Shown: one piece after another, positions 41,256 to 50,279 of the stretch
Layout: the number at the start of each line of letters is the position of its first letter
How positions within the stretch are numbered: position 1 is the stretch's first letter
Assembly (NCBI GenBank): GCA_017456895.1
Contig: JAFTIN010000052.1
Location: forward strand, 1 to 64,000
DNA length: 64,000 nt
Source of the DNA: Clostridia bacterium
GTDB lineage: Bacteria > Bacillota > Clostridia > Oscillospirales > CAG-272
Direction: 5' to 3'
Program-made: the position numbers and the translations under genes
Notes under the pieces: model-generated
Database searches by the model: none
What the model was told of the DNA's origin: nothing
Seen by the model: the letters and a program-made list of their open reading frames with translations, nothing else

Positions 41256-42612
41256 AATACATCCTTTCTTCAGCGAACATATCCGCTATTTTATCCAGTC
41301 TCAATTTATGTGATGCCTTGAAGAGTATGATCTCACCCGATATGTGCCCGTATTTTATTTGCTCAAAAGTTTTTATGTAGGACATTTCGTCAGTATTAAT
41401 GAAAATTCGATTTTGCGGCATACCACACTCTATCGCCCCACGTGCAGTATATTCCGCATATGTCCCGATCAAGTATAGACTATTTAGTCCGGATTTCGCA
41501 ACGATTCTTCCAACTTCTTCGTGTATTGGCTCACTCTCTTTTCCAAGCTCGAGGATGTCGCCGAGGAGAGCACCGGTTGGCGCTCCAAACTTAGTCAAAT
41601 AGTCGATGTCTGCTTTAATTGACTCAATTGACGCATTATAAGAGTCATCAAAAATGGTAAAGTCTTTGAGCTTAATAAATCTTTGACGAAGATCTTCTTT
41701 TGTAATCGCGTTTACACCTCTGATTATTTCATCCGGCATCATTCCTAAAAGTAACGATGCAGATATAGCAAAGCAGAGATCTTGTAGAAGATGCTCGCGC
41801 GTGTCGAAGAAAGCGATATTATGAATGTTTCCGAGTGGCGATTTGAATATGTATTCTCCATCTTGCGAGTTGTTCAGGGAGAATGCGGAGAGGGAAGTGT
41901 TTCTTCCTACGTAGATAGAATTCTCTACTCCTTTAAGCAAAGGCTCGCCATATGGCAGAATAAGACGGCCGTTCCGCATTCCTGCGGTGATCTCGAGCTT
42001 AGCCTTTGCAATGTTTTCTCTTGAGCCGAGATTCCCTATATGGGCAGTGCCTACAGAGGTTATTATTGCGATATCGGGCTCAACGCAACGAGATAGAGGA
42101 GCAATTTCATTTTCATGATTCATACCGAGCTCGGTTATCAGTATTTCGGTGCTTATTGGGGCTCTGAGAAGAGTGAGCGGAACTCCGATGTGATTGTTTA
42201 AATTCCCCTCGGGAAGATGTGTGACGAATTTTTCACTTAAGATGCGATTGATAAATTTGACAGTCGTGCTTTTTCCAACGCTGCCCGTTACCGCAATTGT
42301 ATGCTTAATATTGATCTTGCTTTTATACAGTGATGCTATTTGCATGAGCGCTAAAGACGAATCATCGACGTGAAAAGCCCCTTTGGTATGCGACGTAGAA
42401 ATGACGTAACAACCTTTTTTTAGTGCTTCGCCTACGTATAACTCTCCACTCGAGTTCTCCCCTTGAAGGGCGATAAACAGATCTCTTCGACAGCAATCTC
42501 GGGTATCGGTAGTGATAGCATGCACCTGCTCTTCATCTCCAACAACGACATTCACTCCCACTGCACGGAGCAGCTCATTAAGCTTGAGGGGTATATCCAA
42601 TATCACTCGCAT
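41248..42612 (-). CDS. murF: UDP-MurNAc-tripeptide:D-Ala-D-Ala ligase MurF
   Basis: Adds D-Ala-D-Ala to UDP-MurNAc-tripeptide. The 454-residue Mur ligase has the ATP loop AVTGSVGKSTTVKFI, a central ELGMNHENEIAPLSR and the C-terminal FDDSYNASIESI, typical of MurF. The start overlaps the murE end by 10 bp and mraY starts inside its last codons, so translation is coupled on both sides. Confidence 0.96.
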   Translation of the reverse strand: MRVILDIPLKLNELLRAVGVNVVVGDEEQVHAITTDTRDCCRRDLFIALQGENSSGELYVGEALKKGCYVISTSHTKGAFHVDDSSLALMQIASLYKSKINIKHTIAVTGSVGKSTTVKFINRILSEKFVTHLPEGNLNNHIGVPLTLLRAPISTEILITELGMNHENEIAPLSRCVEPDIAIITSVGTAHIGNLGSRENIAKAKLEITAGMRNGRLILPYGEPLLKGVENSIYVGRNTSLSAFSLNNSQDGEYIFKSPLGNIHNIAFFDTREHLLQDLCFAISASLLLGMMPDEIIRGVNAITKEDLRQRFIKLKDFTIFDDSYNASIESIKADIDYLTKFGAPTGALLGDILELGKESEPIHEEVGRIVAKSGLNSLYLIGTYAEYTARGAIECGMPQNRIFINTDEMSYIKTFEQIKYGHISGEIILFKASHKLRLDKIADMFAEERMYYD

Positions 42613-44081
42613 AATCTCGTGATAGCCTCCGCCTGAGCCTCGAGCACGATCTTTGCCTCGTCAAACGGTATATATTCATTGTTAACAAGCTTATATTTCT
42701 CGTGTCCTTTGCCGATTACTGCAACGACGTCTCCGTCATTTGCAATGTTGAATCCGTATTTTATAGCGCTCTCTCTGTCTTGTATTATTTCAAAGTCGCC
42801 CATGATTCCCGATGCAATATCCTTTGCTATGGATGAGAAGGGTTCACCTCGCGAGTTGTCCTCGCATATCACTATCTTATCTGCCAATTCTTCGGCTATT
42901 TTACCAAATAGAGGACGCTTTCTTTTGTCTCTGTCGCCTCCGCACCCAAACACAACAATTAGTTTCTGCCCTCTATTAATTCCGTCTTTTATGGTTTTTA
43001 AGCAATTGCTAAAGGCGGATGGGGTATGGGCATAATCGATCACCGCATTTATCCGACCGCGGAAGAATTGCATTCGACCGTCAACGGACTTTATTTCTTT
43101 AAGTGCGCTTTTGGCTACGCAGGGCTTAATTCCGAGGTCTATCACGCACTTTAATGCGGCAAGAGCGTTGTATACATTAAAAGCTCCGATGAGATTCGTT
43201 TGAGCTTTGAATATCAGACCGTTTTCTCTGTAGAAAAACGTAGAGCTATCCAATTTGTTTATACATATATCTGTTGCAAAGGTATCTGCTTCACGTATTA
43301 TTCCGAAGGTGGATTTTGAACAGGGAGCTGACACCGCAGCCTTTCTTACGTAATAGTCATCAAGATTAAATAGACCTTTTTGAGTTGAGTGAAACAACTG
43401 AAGCTTTGTGTGGAAATATTCCTCCTTGTCCTTATGAAAATCCAAATGATCCTCGCCAAGGTTGGTAAAAATCGAATAGTAAAATCTTATCGGTGCAACT
43501 TTTTTCAAGGCTATAGAGTGGCTTGAGACCTCCATCACGACGTATGTACAACCGTCGTCTATCATTTTTGATATGGAGCGATATAGAAGCGTCGGATCCG
43601 GTGTTGTCATCGAATAGTTGGAGTCTGTTAACAGTACGTTGTCCGATATGATCCTTCCGGTTCCGATAAAACCGACACTATATCCCGCCTTCTGCAAAAT
43701 GTGATATATCAGTGAAGCGGTCGTAGTTTTTCCGTTAGTTCCTGTTATACCGATGATTTTAATTTTGTCATAGTTGATCGCGTATGTATTTGATAGCGCA
43801 TATGCAAGTGCTTCGCGGGCGTTTCCTACACGAACAACCCTGGCTTTACTATCCTTTATCAATCGGTCGCGTGATGTAACTATAGTACTTGCATCAACTG
43901 ATGTGCATTCGGGTTGCGTTGAAATACCGTTTCCGACTTTATCAAGAATAAAGAGCAGAGAATTATTATTTGTATCGCTTTGGTCGACTGTAGGAATAAA
44001 GGCTTCATCATTACCGATTTTATCCGGGATTTCTACGTCATTATATCCGCTAAAAAGCTCCTTAAGTGTTAGAGCTCTCAT
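42603..44081 (-). CDS. murE: UDP-MurNAc-L-Ala-D-Glu ligase MurE
   Basis: Adds the third stem residue to UDP-MurNAc-dipeptide. The 492-residue Mur ligase has the ATP loop IIGITGTNGKTTTASLI, the carbamylated-lysine region and NLGEDHLDFH. The specificity loop reads EDNSRGEPF where meso-DAP enzymes have DNPR; the Arg is kept, so meso-diaminopimelate is the likely substrate, but Ser replaces Pro. GGAGG precedes the ATG, 8 bp after the PBP gene. Confidence 0.95.
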   Translation of the reverse strand: MRALTLKELFSGYNDVEIPDKIGNDEAFIPTVDQSDTNNNSLLFILDKVGNGISTQPECTSVDASTIVTSRDRLIKDSKARVVRVGNAREALAYALSNTYAINYDKIKIIGITGTNGKTTTASLIYHILQKAGYSVGFIGTGRIISDNVLLTDSNYSMTTPDPTLLYRSISKMIDDGCTYVVMEVSSHSIALKKVAPIRFYYSIFTNLGEDHLDFHKDKEEYFHTKLQLFHSTQKGLFNLDDYYVRKAAVSAPCSKSTFGIIREADTFATDICINKLDSSTFFYRENGLIFKAQTNLIGAFNVYNALAALKCVIDLGIKPCVAKSALKEIKSVDGRMQFFRGRINAVIDYAHTPSAFSNCLKTIKDGINRGQKLIVVFGCGGDRDKRKRPLFGKIAEELADKIVICEDNSRGEPFSSIAKDIASGIMGDFEIIQDRESAIKYGFNIANDGDVVAVIGKGHEKYKLVNNEYIPFDEAKIVLEAQAEAITRLCE

Positions 44082-44089
44082 ATTTCCTC

Positions 44090-46342
44090 CTAATCTTCAA
44101 AATCTGTTCCGAGAACGTTTATTGTAATAACACTTCCTCTTTTTACTTTCGCCAACATAGGCAGATCCTGCGATATAACCGTCATAGACGTGCATTTATC
44201 CGATAAACCGCCGCTTATTCTTATGTTAAGACCGGAATTGGATAAAAGAATGTTAGCTTCTTTTATTGATAATCCGACAACAGACGGAACTATGACGTAG
44301 TCATCCTCTCTCTTTTCGGTGTACAGATAAACAGTAGAAGAGCTTTTTTGTACCGATACACCGGCTTTCGGGACCTGATCCAAAACAACCGTTCCTGCTC
44401 CTACGACAACGTACCTTATTTCGTTATCCTTCAGTGCTTTTGTTGCCGTATCGATTCCTGCGCCAATGTAATTTCCGACCGTGTATTCTGAGCGCTCGCT
44501 TGTGGATTTATAATCGAGATAGGGAAGAATCGAACTCAAGAGGTTTGATACGTAGGGGGCCGCAACGACAGATCCGTATTTAACTTGACTTTGTGGCTCA
44601 TCTACAACGATTATTACGGCTATACCGTTTTCATTAGAAGGTGCATATGCTACTGTAGAGCCAATTCTTAGGTATGAATTTCCGTTTTCGTCCAACACGT
44701 CGAACTTTTGTGACGTTCCCGTTTTTGCTGCTACAAGATATCCGTCTACGTATGCATTCTTCGCCCCTCCGTCACCGCTTACACCTTCTTCGAGTATTTC
44801 TGACACAGTCTTTGCCACATTCTCGGATATAACCTGTCGCTTTACTACTGTCTCACGCTCTGAGATGATATTTCCTTCGTTGTCAATTATCTTATCAACA
44901 ATATATGGCTCGATGAGCCTCCCTCCGTTTGCCACCGCTGCTATAGATGTTAGCTGTCTGATTATCGAGACCTTAAAGCGTTGGCCAAATGAAGCAGTGG
45001 CAAGCTCTGTTGATCCAATACTTTCGGGACGGTGGAAGATTGTACCTGCCTCGCTCGGGAGATCAATTCCTGTTTTCTCAAGATAACCAAAATCCTCAAC
45101 ATAGGAGTAGAAATTTTCTGCTCCGATTCGTTCCGCTATGGTCATCATTGTTGGGTTGCAGGACATCTGTAGCCCATAGGCAAGGGAAAAGCCATGCCCA
45201 TGTCCTGTGGTTTTATGGCACTTAATTCTCCAGCCGCCTACGGTGTGATACCCGTTACAGGAGAATGTATCCGAAGTTTTTACAGCTCCAAGATCAAGCG
45301 CAGCGGATACTGTAATTATCTTAAAAGTTGAACCGGGCTCGTATGTTTCGCTTACTGCTTTGTTAGACCACATTATCTGCATAAGTTCATTCTTATATGC
45401 CTTATACTCATTACTGCCTTCTATTAAGTTGCTGTTCTCTAACTTTTCTATAGATTGAGCATCCAATTCAAATGGTGAGTTTGGATCAAAAGGAGATGAT
45501 GTAGCCATGGCCAAAATCGCTCCCGTGCTTGTATCCATAACGATTCCCGTTACTCTGTTTTGTACCGAATGATTAATCCGAATTAGCTCAAGTTGGCTTT
45601 CGAGCTCTTCTTGAACAAAGCTGTCTATTGTAGTAACAATACTGTATCCATCTGTTGCAGGCGAGACTCCGCTATACTCGCCGGGCATGGAGTTTCCGGC
45701 AGCATCTTTGGCATATGTATAGTATCCGTCTTTACCGGACAATGTAGAGTTGTATGAGTATTCTAATCCGTATAGACCTTGATTGTCGCTTCCTGTAAAA
45801 CCAAGAACATGCGCAGCGAGAGTTCCTTCGGGATAGTATCTTGAGGTTTGTGCCTCTGTAAGAACGAGAGATTCAATATGGTTATTTTTTAAAAACTCCA
45901 CGACATCGTTGTATTCGTCTTCGTTCGCCGCTTTTTCAATAGTAACATCAAGTTGTTTTGTATTCGTTATTTTTTTATACAGTGTGCCCTCATCAATTGA
46001 TAGGATAGTTGAAAGCCCCTGGCTGATCATTCTTGCATAATCCACCCCATCTTCCTTCGCTTTTGTTTGTATCTGTCTTGTGGAAACGAAGATACGCCAG
46101 GTCGTTTTTGTTGTCGCCAGTACATTCATATTAGCATCATATATTTTGCCGCGCTCCGCTTTAAGCGTTGATGTCGTAGTTATTTGATCAAACGCCTTGT
46201 TTTTATAGTATTCGTACATAAAAAAATCCAATTTGAATACATTAACGAGCAAAATGCATGCGATAATCAATAACGAGAGAGAAACTATTCTCGTTCTTTT
46301 TGCAGTTTTCCTTTGTGTTGGGGAAATGTCACTTTTAAGCAT
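44090..46342 (-). CDS. Class B penicillin-binding protein with PASTA domains (SpoVD/PBP2-like)
   Basis: A membrane-anchored transpeptidase that crosslinks septal or spore peptidoglycan. The 750 residues contain one N-terminal transmembrane helix (about 20-45), a PBP dimerisation domain and a transpeptidase domain with SxxK (GSTFKI), SxN (MSCNPT) and KTG (AAKTGTSQK). Two C-terminal PASTA-like repeats end the protein (YVVVGAGTVVLDQVPKAG and VPSVVGLSIKEANILLSNSG). SpoVD and vegetative PBP2 cannot be told apart by sequence. Its SEDS partner is probably the ftsW product. Confidence 0.92.
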   Translation of the reverse strand: MLKSDISPTQRKTAKRTRIVSLSLLIIACILLVNVFKLDFFMYEYYKNKAFDQITTTSTLKAERGKIYDANMNVLATTKTTWRIFVSTRQIQTKAKEDGVDYARMISQGLSTILSIDEGTLYKKITNTKQLDVTIEKAANEDEYNDVVEFLKNNHIESLVLTEAQTSRYYPEGTLAAHVLGFTGSDNQGLYGLEYSYNSTLSGKDGYYTYAKDAAGNSMPGEYSGVSPATDGYSIVTTIDSFVQEELESQLELIRINHSVQNRVTGIVMDTSTGAILAMATSSPFDPNSPFELDAQSIEKLENSNLIEGSNEYKAYKNELMQIMWSNKAVSETYEPGSTFKIITVSAALDLGAVKTSDTFSCNGYHTVGGWRIKCHKTTGHGHGFSLAYGLQMSCNPTMMTIAERIGAENFYSYVEDFGYLEKTGIDLPSEAGTIFHRPESIGSTELATASFGQRFKVSIIRQLTSIAAVANGGRLIEPYIVDKIIDNEGNIISERETVVKRQVISENVAKTVSEILEEGVSGDGGAKNAYVDGYLVAAKTGTSQKFDVLDENGNSYLRIGSTVAYAPSNENGIAVIIVVDEPQSQVKYGSVVAAPYVSNLLSSILPYLDYKSTSERSEYTVGNYIGAGIDTATKALKDNEIRYVVVGAGTVVLDQVPKAGVSVQKSSSTVYLYTEKREDDYVIVPSVVGLSIKEANILLSNSGLNIRISGGLSDKCTSMTVISQDLPMLAKVKRGSVITINVLGTDFED

Positions 46343-46356
46343 TGTTCTTCCTTTAA

Positions 46357-46397
46357 ATAAAAAAATATAGCGATAACCAATTCGGCTATCGCTATAT
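46357..46397 (-). terminator. Terminator inside the division cluster
   Basis: An 11-bp perfect stem ATATAGCGATA/TATCGCTATAT (46365-46375 with 46387-46397), followed on the minus strand by TTTTTTTATTT. It separates mraZ-rsmH-46433 gene from the PBP gene, so it may attenuate rather than fully stop transcription. Confidence 0.85.
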
Positions 46398-46432
46398 AAT
46401 ATGCACGTGTTATTTAATTAATGTAGAAAAAA

Positions 46433-46885
46433 TTACTTTTCTTCTACTGTGTCGTAAGCAATTTCATCCTCAATCTGCTCAGGAGTCACAGACTCGGTAT
46501 AGCCTGCGTCAGGCTTTTCCGCAGTTTTGGGAGTGTTTGCGCCTGCAGCGCCACTAAGCGAGAATATACCGCAGGAGAGAACGAGAGCGCACGCTGCGGT
46601 CGCAGAAAGGAGCGCAGAGATAGAAGTGCGGAAGGGGAAGCTTCTGATAGTCTTGTCCTTCACGGGAGCCTTCTTTACTGTGAGCTTATCGTTTACGTAT
46701 TCAACAATAGTGGAAAGAGATGTAGTTCTTGCAGTAGTTGCAATGGGCAGAGAAGACTCAGATCTCTTGTTAGCCTTCATAAGCATAAAGTCGCCAACGG
46801 TACATTCGGTGCCATTGTATATAACTGTGAACTGGTTCTTCAAATTAGTGTATAAAGCGTCATAGGGGTTCATTACCGAAGTCAT
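46433..46885 (-). CDS. Unrecognised one-TM protein in the ftsL position
   Basis: A 150-residue protein with a soluble N-terminal part (about 1-90), one hydrophobic segment (SISALLSATAACALVLSCGI, about 90-110) and a short acidic extracytoplasmic tail (about 40 residues, ending YDTVEEK). It sits between rsmH and the PBP gene, the usual place of ftsL. FtsL has a short cytoplasmic tail and a long external coiled coil, the reverse of what is seen. I do not recognise the family. GGAG lies 8 nt before the ATG. Confidence 0.7.
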   Translation of the reverse strand: MTSVMNPYDALYTNLKNQFTVIYNGTECTVGDFMLMKANKRSESSLPIATTARTTSLSTIVEYVNDKLTVKKAPVKDKTIRSFPFRTSISALLSATAACALVLSCGIFSLSGAAGANTPKTAEKPDAGYTESVTPEQIEDEIAYDTVEEK

Positions 46886-46903
46886 TATCTAAGTCTCCTT
46901 GTT

Positions 46904-47848
46904 TTATATTTTCTCCGCGACTCTGAGCTTTGCGCTTCTGGAACGCGGATTTACTGTAAGCTCTTCCTCGGAGGGAAGAATCGGTTTTTTCGTAATTTCT
47001 TTAATAGAAGGTTTGTTTCCGCATACGCAGACGGGGAAGTCTCTCGGACACGTGCATCCTCGTGAAAGCTCCTTGTAGGTTTGCTTTACAAGTCTGTCCT
47101 CGAGAGAGTGGAATGAGATGATGGCGATCCTGCCTCCGGATTTGAGATTTGATGAAGCGGCCTTGATAAGGGGAGTAATCGCATCAAGCTCGGCGTTAAC
47201 TTCAATTCTGATTGCCTGGAAGGTTCTTTTTGCCGGGTGAGGTCCGTCTATTCTGGATGCTGCGGGAATTGCGCTCTTAATTATATCTGAGAGCTCTTTT
47301 GTCGTTTTGATAGGCTTGTCCTGCCTTGATCTGCATATTGCAGAGGCGATTCTCGGTGCAAATCTTTCCTCACCGTAATCGAATATTATTCTCTTAAGAT
47401 CGTTTTCGGAATACTCGTTTACTACGTTGAAGGCGGAAAGGGGAGCGTCTGTATCCATTCTCATATCGAGCGGTGCATCGTGCATATAACTGAAGCCACG
47501 CTCCGGAACGTCAAACTGATGTGAACTACAGCCAAGATCCGCGAGGACACCGCCGAGATTGTCAATCTTCATTTCTCTGAGGACTGATCCCAGAGAAGAG
47601 AAGTTCTCGTTGACAAATGTTACTCTGTCAAGATAATTCTTAAGTCTTTCGGTTGCTGCCGCGATAGCGTTTTTGTCTCTGTCAAAGCAGATGAGTCTTG
47701 AATTTGGACCCATTCTTTTTGCGATCTCGAGTGAATGGCCTCCGCCGCCTGTAGTGCAGTCGACGTAGGTAAATCCATCTCTGATATTAAGTGACTCTAT
47801 GCATTCATAAAGGAGAACGGAAACGTGAGAAAAATTAATATTCGACAT
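46904..47848 (-). CDS. rsmH: 16S rRNA (cytosine-1402 N4) methyltransferase RsmH
   Basis: Methylates N4 of C1402 in 16S rRNA (formerly MraW). The 314-residue enzyme has VLLYECIESL, YVDCTTGGGGHSLEI as the SAM site, and GVLADLGCSSHQFDVPERGF, a family hallmark; PHPAKRTFQAIRIEVN lies later. ATG at 47848 follows GAAAGGAA. An in-frame ATG 36 codons earlier falls in the mraZ 3' end and was rejected. Second gene of the division cluster. Confidence 0.96.
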   Translation of the reverse strand: MSNINFSHVSVLLYECIESLNIRDGFTYVDCTTGGGGHSLEIAKRMGPNSRLICFDRDKNAIAAATERLKNYLDRVTFVNENFSSLGSVLREMKIDNLGGVLADLGCSSHQFDVPERGFSYMHDAPLDMRMDTDAPLSAFNVVNEYSENDLKRIIFDYGEERFAPRIASAICRSRQDKPIKTTKELSDIIKSAIPAASRIDGPHPAKRTFQAIRIEVNAELDAITPLIKAASSNLKSGGRIAIISFHSLEDRLVKQTYKELSRGCTCPRDFPVCVCGNKPSIKEITKKPILPSEEELTVNPRSRSAKLRVAEKI

Positions 47849-47871
47849 AATCCATTTCCTTTCAAGCTGCA

Positions 47872-48294
47872 TTAAAGTCCGTATTGATACATTGTTTCGC
47901 GTATTCTTTCGAGATTTCTGTTCTTTTCGCGCTCGTTCCAGATCTCCTCTGACCAAATTCTGATTTGACGCCCGCCACCGACGAAAACAATGTTTTTGTT
48001 GATCTGTGCATGTTCTGCGAGTCTATCGTCAAGAATGATTCTTCCGTTTGAGTCGGGAACACATTTTTGAGCGATACCGAGGAGGAATTCCTGCACCTCA
48101 AGCGCTACTGTCTCAGGGAGCTGCTGGATCTTGTCAACGTAGACCTCCCAATCCTCGGCGGTGTATATGGAGAGGTAAGTGTCGAACTTTCTTGTGATAT
48201 AGAACTCATCACCGAGCTCTTCGCGGAACTTTGCGGGAATGAATACGCGCTTTTTTGCATCTAATGAATGCTTGAAGGAACCGACGAACGACAT
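47872..48294 (-). CDS. mraZ: Transcriptional regulator MraZ
   Basis: Controls the division/cell-wall cluster. The 140-residue protein has two AbrB-like repeats, with SLDAKKRVFIPAKFREELG in the first and DSNGRIILDDRLAEHAQI in the second. GGAGAG precedes the ATG. Directly upstream are three direct repeats of GTGG at 10-bp spacing, the expected MraZ operator, so autoregulation is likely. First gene of the cluster. Confidence 0.96.
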   Translation of the reverse strand: MSFVGSFKHSLDAKKRVFIPAKFREELGDEFYITRKFDTYLSIYTAEDWEVYVDKIQQLPETVALEVQEFLLGIAQKCVPDSNGRIILDDRLAEHAQINKNIVFVGGGRQIRIWSEEIWNEREKNRNLERIRETMYQYGL

Positions 48295-48355
48295 CTTTCT
48301 CTCTCCTTTCCCGGAATAATTCTTCTTTAAGTGGTCATTTATTGGGAAAACTAAT

Positions 48356-48381
48356 CACTTTTCGCCACTTTGCCCCACTTT
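48356..48381 (-). promoter_or_regulatory. MraZ operator (three 10-bp-spaced repeats)
   Basis: On the minus strand AAAGTGGGGC, AAAGTGGCGA and AAAAGTGATT follow one another. On the plus strand CACTTT starts at 48356, 48366 and 48376, an exact 10-bp period, so MraZ subunits would bind one DNA face. The third copy is less conserved. The site lies just downstream of the -10. Confidence 0.8.
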
Positions 48382-48387
48382 GCTACT

Positions 48388-48416
48388 ATTATAATACTTT
48401 TATAGAAAAAAAGCAA
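48388..48416 (-). promoter_or_regulatory. Promoter of mraZ (division cluster)
   Basis: On the minus strand TTGCTT (48411-48416), 17-bp spacer, TATAAT (48388-48393), directly before the MraZ boxes. Confidence 0.8.
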
Positions 48417-48485
48417 TAGGTTTTTGAAAAAAAGTTCAAAAAAAATTAATTTTTTTATTTTTATTCTGAAAAAATCAAAAAACAC

Positions 48486-48514
48486 TTCCATTATCCGCCT
48501 GTTTGTGGTAAAAT
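48486..48514 (+). promoter_or_regulatory. Promoter of the 48573-50110 genes
   Basis: TTCCAT (48486-48491), 17-bp spacer, TAAAAT (48509-48514) with an extended -10 (TGG at 48506-48508), which may make up for the weak -35. Confidence 0.6.
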
Positions 48515-48572
48515 GTTTACAGAAAAGTACATTTTTCACTAACAAAAAACAGTTTTTAAATTTGAGGTGCCT

Positions 48573-48911
48573 ATGTCATTCTTCAAGTGCATATTCGGTA
48601 TAGGGAAGAACCCGGATAGCTTTGCATATAAGCTCGACAGAGCAAAGGAGTTACACGGCCAGGCGGTAAAGTATGTGACTGAGCGTATAGACGGCAACGA
48701 GGACGTTATCGGCCGTGGAGGAGCGCTCGCTATACATGAAGATAAGTTTATCGTCGATTCGTCCGGAGATAGAATATTCGTTTGTTATATTAAGGACATG
48801 GGAGCAAGTTGGCTTATGAGCGGAAACGGTGCTGTGATCACCGGGCCAAACCTTCTTGAGGACGGTAAGATCAGAACGATAACGGTTCATTTTGTCTACC
48901 ACCGTAAATGA
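48573..48911 (+). CDS. Hypothetical 112-residue protein
   Basis: Encodes a soluble, mixed alpha/beta protein with no signal peptide. It opens [20 protein letters not shown], and the middle has [20 protein letters not shown], with a beta-rich second half. No catalytic motif or family was recognised. GAGGTG precedes the ATG at 48573. It is divergent from mraZ and 17 bp upstream of ispDF, so it is probably co-transcribed with that gene. Confidence 0.7.
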   Translation: MSFFKCIFGIGKNPDSFAYKLDRAKELHGQAVKYVTERIDGNEDVIGRGGALAIHEDKFIVDSSGDRIFVCYIKDMGASWLMSGNGAVITGPNLLEDGKIRTITVHFVYHRK

Positions 48912-48928
48912 TTTTGACGGAGAATAAT

Positions 48929-50110
48929 ATGAGTGAATATAAAACCTCTGCGATAATTCTTGCCGCAGGTCAAGGAAGCAGAATGAATAGTGATAAAACT
49001 AAGCAGTTTATCACTATTTGTGGAAAAACAGTTCTTGAAAGAACTGTTCTGGCGTTTGGAAAAAGCCGGGCAGTTAATGAAATTATCGTTGTTACACGTA
49101 AGGATGAGTTAGATTCTGTCAAAGATATGATATTGAATCTTAAGATAAAAAAAGATCTTCGCTTTACCGTCGGCGGGAACTGTCGTGCCGAGTCGGCGAG
49201 GAACGGATTTTTAGCGATATCTGATGGTGCAGACTTTGTCGCGATACATGATGGCGCGAGGTGCCTTATCACGCCTGAAATGATTGATAAGGTTGTCGAA
49301 GCCGCATATAAAAGCAGTGCTTCAACCGCCGTCTGTGCCGTGAGTGATACTGTCAAATCCGTTGATAGTAACTGTAAGATCCTGTCAACTCTTCCGCGAG
49401 AGGAGATCTACCTTGCTCAGACACCGCAGGTTTTCTCAAGAGACGTTTATTCAGCTGCTCTTAGCTCGTGTGAGGATCTCTCTGTTATTACTGATGATAA
49501 TATGCTTGTCGAGGCTATAGGCAAGGATATTTACGCGGTGGATCTCGGACCTGAAAATATAAAAATTACAACTCCGTACGATATTACCGTAGCCAAGGCG
49601 ATATTAACAAAAAGAGGAGAAGATGAAGCGATGAATATCAGAACAGGTCACGGATATGACGTTCACAGGCTCGTCGAGGGAAGAAAACTTATTATCGGAG
49701 GTGTAGAGATACCTCATGAAAAGGGCTTGCTTGGTCACTCGGATGCAGACGTGCTTGTTCACGCTATAATGGACTCCTTGCTTGGAGCCGCGTCTCTCGG
49801 AGATATTGGCAGACATTTTCCGGATACCGATGAGCAATACCGCGGCGTGTCAAGCATATATTTATTAACCAAGGTAGCGTCAATGCTGAATAGTCTTGGA
49901 TATAAAATATCCAACGTTGATGCAACCCTGATTCTCCAAAGGCCGAAAATAGCCTCATATGTTCCTAAAATGGTGTCAAATATCGCATTTGCGCTCGGGA
50001 TCCCCGAGGATAGAGTAAATGTTAAGGCAACTACCGAGGAAAAGCTCGGATTTACCGGTAGAGAAGAGGGGGCGGCAGCGCATTCTGTTGCTCTTATTTA
50101 TCACGAATAA
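48929..50110 (+). CDS. ispDF: Bifunctional IspD-IspF
   Basis: Fuses two MEP-pathway enzymes. Residues 1-230 are the cytidylyltransferase IspD ([31 protein letters not shown]). Residues 235-393 are MECDP synthase IspF ([50 protein letters not shown], with Asp/His metal ligands). ATG at 48929 follows ACGGAG. At the junction an AGAGGAGAAG precedes in-frame ATG 49631, the natural IspF start, so separate IspF may also be made. IspE, the enzyme between them in the pathway, is at 17782-18663. Confidence 0.95.
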   Translation: MSEYKTSAIILAAGQGSRMNSDKTKQFITICGKTVLERTVLAFGKSRAVNEIIVVTRKDELDSVKDMILNLKIKKDLRFTVGGNCRAESARNGFLAISDGADFVAIHDGARCLITPEMIDKVVEAAYKSSASTAVCAVSDTVKSVDSNCKILSTLPREEIYLAQTPQVFSRDVYSAALSSCEDLSVITDDNMLVEAIGKDIYAVDLGPENIKITTPYDITVAKAILTKRGEDEAMNIRTGHGYDVHRLVEGRKLIIGGVEIPHEKGLLGHSDADVLVHAIMDSLLGAASLGDIGRHFPDTDEQYRGVSSIYLLTKVASMLNSLGYKISNVDATLILQRPKIASYVPKMVSNIAFALGIPEDRVNVKATTEEKLGFTGREEGAAAHSVALIYHE

Positions 50111-50279
50111 ATCAAAAGGGCCGTCTTTGACGACAGCCCGTGTAAGCGTTAACAACGCCGTTTATATTCATACGTCTTGCTTTTTATTGTCTGCGGACGT
50201 TGTCTGACGCTGAATCTTCCATATATATTTTATGTAGAATATATAGTTAAGGTTACTATATAATTCAATAGAGGTGTTT

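Noticed and set aside
50111..50279. Gene or RNA between ispDF and rpe
   Set aside because: Only weak hairpins without a T-run and a lone TATAAT-like box; no consistent feature supported.
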